A model generated the notes under the pieces. That model searched no databases. It was given only the letters and a program-made list of their open reading frames with translations, and was not told where the DNA came from. A DNA stretch of 64,000 bases from Gnetum montanum (lineage: Eukaryota; Streptophyta; Gnetopsida; Gnetales; Gnetaceae), in contig MNCI01022060.1 in assembly GCA_015680685.1 (NCBI GenBank), positions 322,865 to 386,864 of the forward strand. Direction: 5' to 3'. The position numbers were made by a program, and so were the translations under genes. This document shows, in pieces, positions 12,136 through 24,254 of this stretch; position 1 is the stretch's first letter; each line of letters opens with the position of its first letter.

Positions 12136-14600
12136 GTTGGATTGTTGCTTCTGAAGAAAGATCTTTTCTTTGTATAGTTGTCAAAACCAACAGTAGGTTG
12201 ATGATTAACAACCCTTGTGGCATTGCATTGCTGTGGCTAAGCAGGGAGTTCACCCTGCATTGCTAGAGTAGGTGGTAATGGAGCTATTGGTCAGAGAGAC
12301 ATGGCCGAATTGGAAGGATGGCATATTTGTGGGATGTCAGCCCTAGGATAGAGAGTCGTATAGTACTCATGAGCTTGGTAGTGATGTTGGGGTGTAACGT
12401 GACCAACAAAGTCACATAGAGAGATTGGATGCTGCATGTAATATCAATATGGGTTAGGCTACTGCTAAGGGTATTGCTACCTTGGTGATGACATTCCCCA
12501 TGATTGTGGATTCTGCCACTATTGATGCTGCTCAATTGGTTGTGGTGGAGTTTCACTTGGATAATATGTTAAAGGTTGGTGGAACTTCCTTGGGTTACCT
12601 TGGGGATAAGGTAACCATTGGGATGTTTTCCATTTATTTAGATGTGAATTAAGTGCATAAACCCTAGACTCCGATAAATGTGAGATTACAGGGCAACATC
12701 CCTTTAAATGATCATATTAACAGATCTCAGACCCACTATCATCATTTGTATTTGAGTCCAAAACCTCTTCAATAATAGCCACATTACCCTTATCCTTGTT
12801 ACATGCATTTTATGCTTCTCTATTTTTCCTTTTGTCACGATCACTACTTTGCTCCTTAGACTCCTCCACTACTTTGAGAATAGTTTGAAACCTACTATCC
12901 AGGGAGTTCCACATTTGGTCTACCTTTGTCGATACTTCTGATGCTAATTTTTTAATAGGCAAGGGTTTACTATTCACCATCTCCTTGAGTGGTGAATCTT
13001 CCTCATCCTCACAAAATCTTACTTCCTTCTTTTAGAGGGAAGGATCTCAGTTGTATTCTTCTACACTCTCTCTTTTTTGTAGCTCACCTTCTTCCTTGGC
13101 TACTTACTCTAGTAGCCTATGAATTTGATGGGACCTAAGCTTAGATAACCTCCCTTGGGCATAAGCCCCAAGGGTTCTTCTCGTTTCATGCCTAAGCCCA
13201 TCTACAAGATGGTGTAGTTGATCTTACTGTGAATAACCATGGCCAAGACAACGATGTAAAAGTGCATAATAACGACCCATGGCAACATCCAAGGGTTCAT
13301 GAATTTCTTGTTTCCATCCTTGAATTTACTTTCACAAGTTGGACACTCGAGAGTATGTTTGGTACTTATTGTTGAACAATTCTAACATCGTACTCCACCT
13401 ATGAATGGATTCTGGTTCTAAGGACCAGTACCAACTTTCAGCTTCCTTTATTAGTGTCCATGGGAACAACTTAAGTTTTTTCCACTCATTTTCTATGTTT
13501 TGTAAGGCACACACATCGTGAAATGCTTATAAGTGATTTTGAGGATCAGCATTATATCCCCCTTCAAATCGTGGGATGTTATTCATGTCTAAGCTCTTGA
13601 TCCTACTATCTTTTTGGTGCCTTGTTGGAACTCTCATAGCCTTAGTAATATCTAGCATGCTCCACATGGCAAGTAGTGGTTCATCATGATCATCTCTTTT
13701 GTAGCGTCTATGGTGCCTATGTGATTCCCTACTCCTCCTTCTTCTATGGCGTGATTCCCTAGAGTGCCCTCGTCCTCTATCTTAGTTGTCTTGTCTGCGA
13801 CTTCCACTTTGTTTACCCTTATCCTCATGATCTATTTCTCAATGGATATGTCTAGACACAGAAGGAGAGGGTGAAGGAGATGATGAAGAAGAAGAAGAAG
13901 GAGAACTGCCCCCATGACGATGTCTACTACCTCCTCTTCTATGGTCTCTACCTCGATCATAATTACAATCTGAATGCCCACCCTTAACATGGGTCCTTGT
14001 TCCTTTTTTGGACACTTTGTATCTGTTGGTATTAGAACCTAGATTGTGAATAGTAGAATGAAGGTTCTGATACACAACCCCTTGGCCAAAGTCAAGGGAA
14101 GGAACATTGTTATGTGGGTGACTGCCTGAGGTAGGTTCATCACCCTCAATTTCACTTAAAACATGTTGTGCATCCTTAGACCATTTTTCCTTCAAGGACT
14201 TATGGTGTCTCTCCTGTTGCAAATCCCTTTGCCGTTGTGCTTTTGTGGGATGATAGTCTCTCAAATCGTAATCCTGCGCAATGTACTCTACATGTAAGTG
14301 TTGCATTCCTATTCATGTGAGAGCATGAAAAAGCATACTTGGGACTGAATGGTCAGGAGGTAACACTATCTTACCTTCCAAGTCACACCAATGCAGTTGT
14401 TCGTCTTGGTCGAGAATAAAGGTGAAGTCGGGTACATATTCATCAGGATGAACATGTACCACACGAAATTGTTGAGGAACTGGTAGATCAACGTCATGTG
14501 TAACTTACCACCAATTGCTTCTTGTGTTAGTCCTAGGTGTGAAGTGCTTTTGTGTGAAGAAGAAGACATCTTTTCTTGTTCAATGTGCAATGTACTATTA
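12136..14600 (-). pseudogene. Gypsy 2 gag, degenerate
   Basis: An ATG at about 14590 starts MHIEQEKMSSSS. An open stretch at 14306-13839 is Arg/Asp/His-rich and ends in a run of serines and prolines. The gag core follows at about 13510-13330, with AESWYWSLEPESIHRWSTM, the motif of the Retrotrans_gag fold (W..L....I.SW). Later pieces are a coiled, Lys/Glu-rich segment at 12880-12990 and a Pro/Gln/Tyr-rich tail at 12250-12620. No clear zinc knuckle was found. The same core, LDMNN and PLPIKK segments recur in Gypsy B gag. Confidence 0.8.
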
Positions 14601-14682
14601 CCTTTTTCTTTACCAACCCTAAGGGTTCATTCCAACAATGTGAAGGATTTCCTAAGTTCTACTTAGTGCACAAACAACTAAG

Positions 14683-14700
14683 TCTCAAGCAATGGTGCCA
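14683..14700 (-). other. Primer binding site, tRNA-Asp-like (Gypsy 2)
   Basis: On the - strand TGGCACCATTGCTTGAGA lies 8 bp inside the 5' LTR. It resembles TGGCGCCGTTGCCGGGGA, the tRNA-Asp primer site of many plant gypsy elements, with five changes of which four are C-to-T or G-to-A. tRNA identity is therefore inferred from a decayed site. Confidence 0.6.
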
Positions 14701-14708
14701 ATGATGAG

Positions 14709-15522
14709 TGACAAGGTACCTCTATGCTCAACCATACGAATATGAGCATTTCACACATGATCCAGTCGAATTCCAAGGACTAAGTGCCTATGCACCTGTG
14801 TGGAACAATAACAGGTTGATTAATCGTTGTCTTCCCAAACTTACTTGTATGTCATAGTTGTATGGTTAAGTAAGCTTGAGGCATATGATTTTTATGGCTT
14901 TTATGTGTTTTATATCCTATACTAATAAGGAGGAGAGAGAGGAATAACTAAGTAACTAATCCAATTTAACTATTCATTAGCTAAGTTCTAAGTACTCCTA
15001 ACACCAGTATCTGTTCCCACTTACCGTACACATCCTGAACCAGTGCAATGCTACTGGGATTACCAAATGCTAATTGTTACTGGGTTACCAAGTGCTACAC
15101 GCATGCTTGAAGTGGTCGTACTAAGTGTATTTAACTAAGAGAGTTTTAAGGTGAGATAAATCATTAATTAACTAGGAAAGCACTAAATAATAATTAACAC
15201 TAATTAAGCTATTTTGTATGCTGCAAAGTTTATCATAAAGTTTTTCTTTATTGCCATATAGAAAGTGTGCTTAGGTACACAATGCTCAAATAAAGATCTA
15301 TTCACTCTATGACTCCTTCTGTGGGCACACAGAAATAATTCTAACTCTAGAGGGAAAAATAACAAGAGTTTGGCTAAGGGACTAACTTCTTACTATGGGA
15401 ACCAAAGGTGCCACCTCTTATTTATAGATAAGGAGGCAGACTACAATATTCGGTATCCAATATGACAAGGTTCATACGATATCATGTACGTGATATTGCA
15501 GACGCAATATCGCAGTTCATCA
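14709..15522 (-). repeat. Gypsy 2 5' LTR
   Basis: This 814-bp block is the partner of 5703-6493. A TTATTTATAG segment at about 15418-15427 gives a TATAAATAA box on the - strand, with the transcription start expected leftward. Its right end TTCATCA abuts the resumed Gypsy 1 RNase H frame. Confidence 0.9.
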
Positions 15523-16850
15523 ATGTTAAAGCACAAAAATGGAAAATCCAATGTAATGGCTAATGCATTATCTAGGGTGCATGTGGGAAATTTTAGTGTA
15601 CTTCATGTGGAAGGTATGGGTGATTTTGCTTCTTTGTATAAGCATAATGTTGATTTTGGGTAGGTTTTAAGAAGCATCAAAGAGCCATTGATGAATAGGA
15701 TAGACCATTAGAGGAATTATCATATTCAAGATAAATTGTTAATTAAGAATGGAAAGATATGTGTTCACAATTGTAATTTTAGGAAAAAGATTTTATTTGA
15801 AAAGTATTATAGTGGCATGGTAGGTTACATGGATAGGGATATAACATTGGAACTTATGGGTAGGAATTATTTTTGGCTTGGTATGACAACAAAAGTTTCA
15901 AAATTTATGAAGGAATGCTTGACTTGTCAAAAATTTAAAGGAAGTAAAGGTATGGATTGATACTATATGCCTTTACCAATTTTCAAAGATCCACGGGAAA
16001 TTGTATCAAGGGACTTTGTGAGTGGTATTTCAAAGAAAAAAAGTGAGAATGATTCAATTTCTATAGTGGTTGATAGGTTCTCCAAGATGGCACATTTTAT
16101 TCCATACAATAATTTGAGTGATGCTTCTCATGTTGCAAATTTTGTTTCTAGAATGTTTTGAAGTTACATGGTATTCCTTTGATTATTGTAGTGAGAGAGA
16201 CTCCAAGTTTACAAGTCATTTTGAAGGTCCCTTTGAAATATTTTAGGGATAAAGTTGAATTTTTCTAGTGCATATCATTCACAATTTGATGGTTAAGAAA
16301 GGTGGTGAATAAATCCTTGCTAAACATATTGAGATGTTTGTGTGATGGATAGCCAAACTAGTGTAAAAAAATTTTGTATCATGCTAAGAATTCTTTTCAT
16401 GTTACTATTGGCAAAAGCCCATTTGAGGTGAACCATGGATTTTGTCCAAATATGGTGGACACTTTGAAGAGCTTTGATGATAAAGCTTCATTTAGAGCTA
16501 ATTTTATTCAAGAGATGAGGGATCTTCATGCACAAGTAAAATCAAATCTTGAGAAGAAGGATGAAGAGAAACTTCTTAAGAGAAATGAGGGTAAGTAGAA
16601 GCCTAATTTTGTTGTTGGTGATTTTATTTGGATGTACTTGAAGAAGTAGTTAAGAAATATTAATTAATTAAAAGCAAAGAAGATGAGGCCTTTCAAAATT
16701 AAGGCTAAAATCAATGATAATGCACTTGAGATTGATTTACCAAACTATGTTGGCATGTCTTTTATGTTTAATGTTTCAGATCTTGACAAGCTTAGAGACA
16801 ACCCATATGAATACGGAAACTTCTAAAAAATGCCAATTGAAGAAATAGTT
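15523..16850 (+). pseudogene. Gypsy 1 RNase H tail and integrase, resumed
   Basis: Immediately after Gypsy 2 the frame continues with HKNGKSNVMANALSR, the end of the RNase H linker. The integrase zinc-binding region follows (FWLGM..., CLTCQKFKGSKG at 15910-15955), then the core with SRDFVSGI (first Asp) and VVDRFSKMAHFIP at 16060-16110. The middle is badly broken. FHVTIGKSPFEVNHGFCPN (16390-16450) and the C-terminal ALEIDLPNY and VSDLDKLR segments (to 16800) are recognisable. A further stretch to 16950 has a faint resemblance to a chromodomain, which I do not claim. Confidence 0.85.
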
Positions 16851-17383
16851 GGAACATAATGAAAAAAGATAAAAATAGTTGAGAAGGAGGTGAGAATACT
16901 TGGAAAACATCTAAAAAATATAAAAACATATGTTTTCTATGTTAGGAAATTATTAGAAAATGACTATGTTTTGTTACATCTAAAGTCTTTAAAAATAAAT
17001 TTATGTATATATTTTTAAGAAGAAAATTATTTTTGTTTGAGGAAGATAATAAGAAATTATTTATTTAGGATAGATTTGTGAGTTATCTTGCATTACCTTG
17101 CATTTAAAAGTAATGAGCTAAAAGTATTGGTCTAAACATATTCTTAATTATTGTCTTAAAAAAAAAAAAAAACCACCATACCATAACCACTTAAAGTTAA
17201 GATACTCTGAATTTGTAAAATGTTTTATTTTTTATTTTTTATTTTTTTCAAAGATCAGCCTTACCCTCTAGAAATTCATTATCCACTAAGCAGTAGAGCT
17301 GAGAATGTAAGTGGTCTATAGATTTTAAAAGGTATACGTAACTTGAATGGATAGCACTGAAGTACAACCTTTTTCTAAAGCTA
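16851..17383. other. AT-rich spacer
   Basis: No domain or repeat that I can name. It holds poly-A at about 17157-17172 and a T-rich stretch at 17220-17250. The expected 3' LTR of Gypsy 1 should begin here, but nothing matches the TGTAACAACCCC block at 629. Confidence 0.5.
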
Positions 17384-17720
17384 TTGGAAAGATTCGGATA
17401 CATATACTCCATTGCTTCTGTCGTGCTTTCGGTGTGTCGTTCGCGGCCGTGGATTTTGGGCCGATGTGCTCAAAGTCGTATTCCATGTAGAGCTCTTCAT
17501 GTTCGTTTGAGTCAGATGTTTGGCATGGCCTCTCATTTTATTGTTGACGGAGGGCACATCGAGGCTGGTCCATTTTGGTGGTTGTCAATTTTGTTAGAGC
17601 AAAACGAAAGGGTTGGTTCCTGTTTGCAGGCTAATAATTTTTGTTCAATACAAATATCGGTGCCGCCGTTATACGTGTACAAGTTCTAATGCGACATTCT
17701 TATTTCACCTTAGAATATCG
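17384..17720 (+). other. CpG-rich patch with a 101-codon open frame, unrecognised
   Basis: An ATG at 17384 opens a frame to 17689. I do not recognise the product: it is Cys-, Trp- and hydrophobic-rich with no motif I can place. What stands out is base composition. CpG sites (gtcgttcgcggccg, gccgccgttatacg) are frequent, unlike the CpG-poor retroelements around it, so this DNA may be younger, less methylated or from another source. A tttgcag at 17624-17630 resembles a splice acceptor. A gene fragment is possible; calling it a gene is not justified. Confidence 0.3.
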
Positions 17721-18700
17721 CTTTAGGAGTCATCCAGAGCATAAAGTTTAGTTCGGTCTGACACCTTACTTTTGCGTCACCATAATCTTACTTTAATTGT
17801 CAACCTACAATTTTATTTTAATATTTGTAACCTTACTTTACTCATCATTGTAGAATCTTACTTCATCCTAGAATCTTACCTTGATTCCTAGGGATCACAA
17901 ATTCTTGTATTTATTTTTAAAATTTTTGTATTTAATGTATAGTAATAAAGTGTTACTTAGTTGTAAGGGCAAGAGTTTTCGTTTGATACTTTTTAGTTGG
18001 AATCTATTGAGCCATATTGAGTTGTAAATTAAAATAAAAAATTCCTTTAAAAAATTATGAACTTAAATGAATAAATCAAAAAAGTATCAATGAACTTAAG
18101 TAAAAGTTTTAGTTTTAGTAAATAACCAATTAACTATACAAGTAAATAGGTGTAACATTTATTTTGTAGTTGTCAATTTCTAATCCTACCTTCACCACTA
18201 GAGCAAAAATACAAAATAGCAACTAAAATAGTTGTAACATCAATTTTCAAGTCATTAATTTCCAACCTTATTTCTTTTTGTTGTGAAGGCTTACCTTACT
18301 CCTAAGATGTGAATTTGATAGTCAATGGTACCTAGCAAGGAGAACAAATACACAAACAACTACTAAAATAAGTAAGGTTAACATCAATTTCCAAGTCAGC
18401 GATTTCCAACCCTATTCCCCTTTACCTTATGAATGCTTGACCTACTACTAAAGTGTGAATTTGATAGTCACCAAGAATTTCTCTTCAAATTTCTATCATA
18501 CATAGCACCAAAAAACCAAAATCTCCTACCAATTCTCAAGTAAATTTATATGAACTAATCAATCCCTCTTAGTCATAAGATATAAGTAGAGCAGGCTTAG
18601 CAATGGCTAATCACATGAATCACATTGCTTGCAGAATTTTTTCTTATTGTTCTAACTTTTAGATTTTCACCTTGCAATGACCAGTAGTCATCATAAGGTT
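17721..18700. repeat. AT-rich stretch with diverged tandem repeats
   Basis: Copies of a unit containing gtaacatcaatttccaagtca, atttccaacc and gtgaatttgatagtca start near 18133 (partial), 18217 and 18357, a period of about 140 bp. Upstream, 17760-17890 repeats the phrase aatcttactt five or six times. No coding region is supported. Confidence 0.6.
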
Positions 18701-19379
18701 TTGAGATCATTTTTGGTGAAGCACCTCAACAATGGGGGTGTAGTTGAGCAAGGAGCTAGCCAATAAGGTCCTTTATTAGGTGGAATTCTATTCTAGCAAA
18801 AGCAATTTCCCACATGATGCAAGAATTGATTGAACAAAATGGAGGAGGCATGGTTAGCTTGTCTATAATCTATTCATTTCCAATAATGAGGAACCACTGA
18901 GACTTAAAAAGGTATGGTTTGGTCCTCATAATGTGCCTCCAAAAGGAATAGTTGTTGTAGATATGCTTTAAAAATCATTATCTCTTATTGCATCAAAAGA
19001 AAAATTTGGATAAAAATACAAGCTATTAGAATGGGATGAACTCTAAGAACAAGTAGATTCATGGACTCTAGTAGGTGGCCATGTTTCTTATGATGTGAAA
19101 GTGGAAGACTTCAAGAACTTTTTTTGAAGGGCTTAGAAAGATAAATAGTGTTAGGCTTCCTTATCATCTAATAGCTAAAAAGGTTCTCTTTAATTATGCA
19201 CTTGAATTTTCCCCTAATGAGGTAGAATATGATGGTGTAAATATGGAGTTTAAAACAAAGGACTTTGAAGCTTAAGCTAAAAGGCTAAAATTGGCAAAGA
19301 TACATGATGAAGAGTCTTTTCAACATCCTTTCTTTGGGTAGCATGAAAGTATAATTGAGGTCCATCAATTAGAAAATGG
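18701..19379 (+). pseudogene. Unrecognised degenerate coding stretch before Gypsy A gag
   Basis: Between about 19130 and 19380 the + strand keeps a long frame with only a few stops (pieces RLPYHLIAKKVLFNYALEF and KRLKLAKIHDEESF). I cannot place it in a known family. It directly precedes a gag segment of the Gypsy 2/B family, so it may be its gag N-terminal part or belong to something else. The stretch 18701-19000 shows only broken frames. Confidence 0.3.
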
Positions 19380-20378
19380 GATGTACAAATGTGTGACAAG
19401 TAGGAAGAAGAAACCTTCAAAGATGTGATTCAAAAGAAAACTCTACCAATTCAGAAATTTCTTAATGATATAGCAAAAAAGGTAGAGAAGATGTGGGACT
19501 CAATGAATGAGAAGTTTGCCATAATTCTCAAGATAGTAGAAGAAATAATTGAACAAGCATTCAACAAAGGAAAAAATGAGAAGAAGAGAAGACATCATGG
19601 ACAAGAAAGATATAAGTAGAAAAAAAACATTGCTATAGTTGAGGAGTGTACTGACTCTAGTTTAGAAGATGAGGAAGGATGCAATGATGCCAATATGAAC
19701 ATCCTAAGATATTTTGCCCTATTATAGTCCACTTGCAAGAGTCTGGGGCACACACACGCAATCTGAAATTCATTACAAAGTAGATAACAAGATGATTACC
19801 TTATCCTCAAGGTAATCTCAGATAACCTTTCTAGGCAACCTACTACCCAAGTGGAGCCTACCCTCAACTACAACAGCAATACTAGTAGCAGTGGAAAAAA
19901 CCACAAGTATGGACGATGCCATTGCAAAGCCAACAATATCTATTTAGGCAACCAAATCCTTATGGATATTATGTACAATGTTCAATCTCTCTAGGGAATG
20001 CTTTAGCTCACACTTCTTTGCATTATTATTTACCTAAGTATTACAAACCTACCACTCCAAGTATGGTTTCCAATCCCTACACACATCAACTAGCAGTTGG
20101 TCCATCAAATTAACCTTCTAATTCTTTATTGATAAGATGGCTATTAGTCATGCAAGGAGAACTACCATCACAACCACAATAGAAAAATTCTACTAGGGTA
20201 ATGAACATACAGAGAGAGGATTATACCATCAATATTAAAGGGGAATCTTAGAAACATCCATTCTTTAGGACAAGTCTAGCTAGAAAAGACTGGTTGAGCA
20301 AGGACTTAGTTCAAACAAGTTTCTTTTCTAAAAGATCCAGCTACAAATGTTTGACTTCTACAACAACCAATTCATAAG
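19380..20378 (+). pseudogene. Gypsy A, gag fragment of the Gypsy 2/B family
   Basis: The text EEETFKDVIQKKTLPIQKF followed by a coiled segment ending EKKRRH matches a segment in Gypsy B at 22440-22650 and a more distant one in Gypsy 2 near 12930-13010. The downstream Pro/Gln/Tyr-rich part (NPYGYYVQ, about 19945) also recurs. The fragment stops at about 20378, where a new LTR begins and is followed by a second copy of the same gag. Gypsy A was therefore probably cut by insertion of Gypsy B, and its remainder would lie to the right of the window. Confidence 0.65.
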
Positions 20379-21110
20379 TGATAAAGTCAATTTTTATCCA
20401 CCAACGATATCATAAAAATAATATCATATCAATGATGTTGTTTATTTGATATTATAGCACATGCTACATCATTATTGATATGATATCTCGAGATGTATGT
20501 AGCCCTATAAATATGACACTTAGGCAAATAGATTTGCATAATTTTCATTCGACTAGTAGCAGAACTCTGTTAGTTTTATTTTGTGACGTTAGACTTAGCA
20601 ATTAGCACTATGAATGCTCATAGTGTAGTGTGACTTAGTGACTGGAGTCTTTATTTGAACATCTTGTACATGGACACAAGTGTGACTAGAAATAAATATT
20701 GAGCTATTTCATACTATTAAAACATTGTTCTAGTTTCCTATTTTACTTAGAATAATATTTTCTATTTTCTAGGTTAATGTTTTACTTCTCCAAAGTACAC
20801 TTTACTTTTATGGTTATTAGTATGTAGAATGGATATGATTGATTTCTAGCATAAAGTGTCAACATTTGATAACTTAGTAGTATTATCACTTGGTTCACCC
20901 AATAGTCAAGTACTTGGTAATCCTAGTAGCAATTACATAAGCCTAAGATGTGTGTGGGAAATTAGGAATGGATATCCATCATCTTAGGCTAATATAGATT
21001 TGTTACTTGTTTTACTTATACATAGAAATTACTTCCATTTTTTGCATGCTTACTAGGAGTACAAATGACCACACAACATCAGATATCATATGTCTAAGAA
21101 GGGTACCATC
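20379..21110 (+). repeat. Probable 5' LTR of Gypsy B
   Basis: The block begins TGATAAAG and is rich in GATATCAT palindromes, like the reverse-complemented Gypsy 2 LTR. It has a cctataaatatg TATA box at 20505-20520 and then landmarks shared in order with Gypsy 2: ggagtctttatttgaac, aatcctagtagcaattac, and aagatgtgtgtgggaaatta. Both ends are approximate; a phrase aagggtacca that matches the Gypsy 2 LTR end occurs twice, near 21100 and 21157. Confidence 0.6.
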
Positions 21111-23540
21111 TGACTAAGCATATTCTTACATATGCTTACTAGATCCATAAAGGGTACCATGTGACTAAGCATATGACAAGGCCTTATGAAGCCATAAAGG
21201 AGTAGATAAGGAGAGATTTTGCCATGGAAATCAAGCATGTACATAGTAAGAAAAAGTAGGTAAATGCTTTAGTTATCTTAGCATAACTAGATGGTGATGT
21301 ATTTATTGTAGCACAACTCCACCAGAATTATGAGGATCCTTTTCAAATACCTATCATTACACTGAAGAATGTGTCAAAGTTTAATTACATTCCACTCTAG
21401 TAGAGACACTAAGAAGTGAGATAACCAACTCCAAGTATATGCAAAACTCAAGGCCAAGAGTTTCTATTAAACATTGCAAGAAGAAGTACTAGAGTCATCA
21501 AAGGAGGATAAGCCAACATCATTCTCCTACTACCTCATCAACATCTTCATAACTATGAGTGGACTCTAATAGGAGGAGACAAAAGTATTGAGACCATGAC
21601 AAGAAGGAAAGGACTCATGATCATCATGACTATTGTCCAAGGCATTCTGATGAAGAATATGAGGACTATGAACAAAGAAGATGTAGGGATCAAAGAGAGG
21701 ATTAGGAAAGGTATGAGAATAGAAGGAGGAACCGGTACAATAGAGCTTACAAACTTGATCATGATGATGAATCCCTAATGATAACACATAGTATGATTAA
21801 TATGTAGGAAGCTATACATATACCAACCAGGCACATAAGGGATAGACATATTAAGTGACTTGACATGAATAACATGTCCATATTTGAGGATGGTTATAAT
21901 GCTAATCCATAACATCACCTCCAAGAATTCCATGATTCCTACACCCTACAAATATTGAAAGTGATTGGAAAAAATCAAATTTTTTCCCATGGACACTTAT
22001 GAAAGATGCTAAGAGCTGATATAGATCACTTGAACCAAAATTAATTAGGAGATGGAATATCATGTTGGATATCTTGAATGATAAATATCAAACTTATTTA
22101 TAGGTGTCCAATCTAAGAAAAAGGATCCAAGAATGGAAGTAAGAAGCCCATGAATCCCTTGACGAAACAATGGAAAAGTATTACTCACTATTGCATTGAT
22201 GCCTAGTTCATGGATTCTCTCAACAAGAATAGTTAGGGCACATTATTTATGGGTTATAAAACAAAACCAGAGAGACCCTTGGGATTTATGCCAAAGGTAG
22301 ATTATCCAAAATGACTGTCATTGAATACAGAGATTGATTGGAAAAGTGGTGAAGGAGGAAGGTGAGTTAAGGAAAAGAGAATCAGTAGAAGAATATAACA
22401 GAGATTCATCTATCAGTAAAAGGGATGTAAGAGTTTGTGACACATAGGAAGAAGAGACCTTGGATTAGGCAATTCAGAAGAAAACTCTACCAATCTAGAA
22501 ATATATCACCAAGATAGTAGTATAGGTAGTGAAGATGTGGGACTTCATTAATGAGAGATGTACAATAGCTTTGAAGATTATGAAGGAGTGAATAAAGAAA
22601 GCCTTTAGTAAAGGAAAGAATAAGAAAAAGAAGAGAGATTTTGGACAAAATGGTAAAGTGTCTTAAGTGGCCAAGTGTTTCGACACAAGCTTTGAAAATG
22701 AGAAAGGATGTCTTGTATGCCAATATGAACATCCCAAGAGATGTTGGCTAGTAATGACATACTTAATATGAACATCCCAAGAGATGTTGGCTAGTAATGG
22801 CATACTTACAAGAAATAGGGGCATATGCACATAACCCCAAATTTGTCAAGAAATAGATTCCCAAAAGGTTACCTTACCCTCAAGGTAACTATAGGCAAAA
22901 CTTCCAACCCATAGACTATACCAATGGAGATTTATTACAACCATAAGAGCAAGTACTATTAATAGTGGAAATAATCCCAATCATGGATCATGACATCACC
23001 ATGCCAACAATATTCATATTGATAGCTAGATCCATATGGATACTTTGTATAACATCCAATCTCTCCTAGTAATGTTGTTGTGCACTCTTCACAATACCAT
23101 CCAACTAAGTATGATAGACTAACACTTCCAAGAACAGATCCAAGCTTGTATATGCATCCATTAGTAGTTTGTTCTTCAAACCAACATCCAAATCCTTTAC
23201 CACCATTTCTAGCTCTTATCATGTAGGGGAAATTACCATCTCAACCATAATAGAAAAATGCAATGAGGGTAGTTAACATGCAAGAGGAGGTGATCACATG
23301 TGAACCATAACCTAAGAAATTATCATTCTTTTGAATGAGTCATGAAAAGGATTAAAGAATGGAGATTACCTCTACTCCTTCCTCATTCACATCTAGTCCT
23401 TATAAAAGTCACAAGATTCTATCTTCATCAACCTTAAATATTATAACTATCAAGCTTACCAAAACCATCATTCATTAGACAAAGGTAGGAGAACTTCCAC
23501 AAAACCAAACAGATCTAAGAAGCCCTTAGTTTACCTTCAA
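21111..23540 (+). pseudogene. Gypsy B gag, degenerate
   Basis: Full of stops but recognisable by comparison with Gypsy 2. An Arg/Asp/Tyr-rich segment lies at 21580-21780, then IPTRHIRDRHIK and LDMNNMSIFEDGYNANP at about 21820-21915. A coiled Lys-rich segment near 22480-22660 follows RVCDT.EEETLD. A tandem slip duplicates the phrase aatatgaacatcccaagagatgttggctagtaatg at 22724 and 22769. The product would have been the particle core. Confidence 0.75.
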
Positions 23541-23920
23541 GTAGTAGGATAGAAACCATGGAAGCCTCTAATTGATTTTGGATTAGGAGTGAACTTGACT
23601 TCAAAAGACATGTGTTAGGCATAAAATAAACCACTATTGAAGAAGAATAACATTTAGTTAAAGCTTGAAAACTAGTCAATCATAGTTTCACTATGATAAG
23701 TGGATGATGTGATCACCATCATCAGTGGATGGTCCTACCTTACAGATTTTTTGGTTATTCATGTAGGTAAGAATAAGGGAGAGTTCCAAATCATAATGGA
23801 AAGGGCTTGGCTTAGCACTATTGATGCTAAGTTTGATATTCAAGACTTATCCTTGGAAATATCTAAGGAATATGAAGCTAGTATCATCCAAAGATGAAGA
23901 ATTCCATGTATCAGATATAG
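23541..23920 (+). pseudogene. Gypsy B aspartic protease, active site altered
   Basis: KPLIDFGLGVNLTSKDMC at about 23560-23615 aligns with LLDSGSSVNLISQEMY of Gypsy 2, so D-S-G has become D-F-G. The open frame at 23700-23897 holds the C-terminal half: LTDFLVIHVGKNKGEFQII then ERAWLSTIDAKF, corresponding to the GRPWL region of plant gypsy proteases. Confidence 0.75.
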
Positions 23921-24254
23921 TGATAATAGGTGCATCTGTGTGTAAAGAATATGGGAAGTTAAATAGACAGATACCAAGACATGCAATAAATGTAAATAAG
24001 AAATATGTATGCAAAAATGTCTGTATGCAACATCCACAGAACAAGAAGGCACCTAATGGTTGATCACAGATGAAGAAATTGAATCCAATAAGTACATGAA
24101 ACCAATAGATTAGATTGTTAGTGCATACATAGAAGAGGCTAATAAGTTAGAGAAATTAAGGATAAGAAATTCCTACCCATGAATAAATTAGGAAGAAGAA
24201 ACAAACTAGGGACAATTAGAGATCCCAAAAACTACAAATCCAGAACCGTTGGAA

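Larger units (their letters stand above)
5703..15522 (-). mobile_element. Gypsy 2, complete but decayed Ty3/gypsy element
   Basis: Two LTRs, at 5703-6493 and 14709-15522, bound an internal region whose genes all read on the - strand: gag, protease, RT, RNase H, integrase from right to left. LTR ends are TGATGA and TCATCA. The flanks are atgag (5698-5702) and atgtt (15523-15527), probably a decayed 5-bp target duplication, and removing the element restores the Gypsy 1 frame. The primer site is tRNA-Asp-like. About 1.85 kb without recognisable genes separates integrase from the 3' LTR. Gypsy B (from 20379) belongs to the same family. Confidence 0.9.
629..16850 (+). mobile_element. Gypsy 1, Ty3/gypsy retrotransposon split by Gypsy 2
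   Basis: Order on the + strand is LTR, primer site, gag, aspartic protease, RT and RNase H to 5702, then integrase at 15523-16850. The 9.8 kb between belongs to Gypsy 2. If that insert is removed together with one copy of the short flanking duplication, the RNase H frame reads straight across the junction, which is strong evidence for one interrupted element. The gag-protease-RT-RNase H-integrase order is that of Ty3/gypsy. All domains are decayed. A 3' LTR was not found after the integrase, so the right end is truncated or too diverged to see. Confidence 0.8.

Noticed and set aside
16820-16960. Chromodomain at the end of the Gypsy 1 integrase
   Set aside because: Only a faint pattern match in heavily broken sequence; cannot be separated from chance without a profile search.
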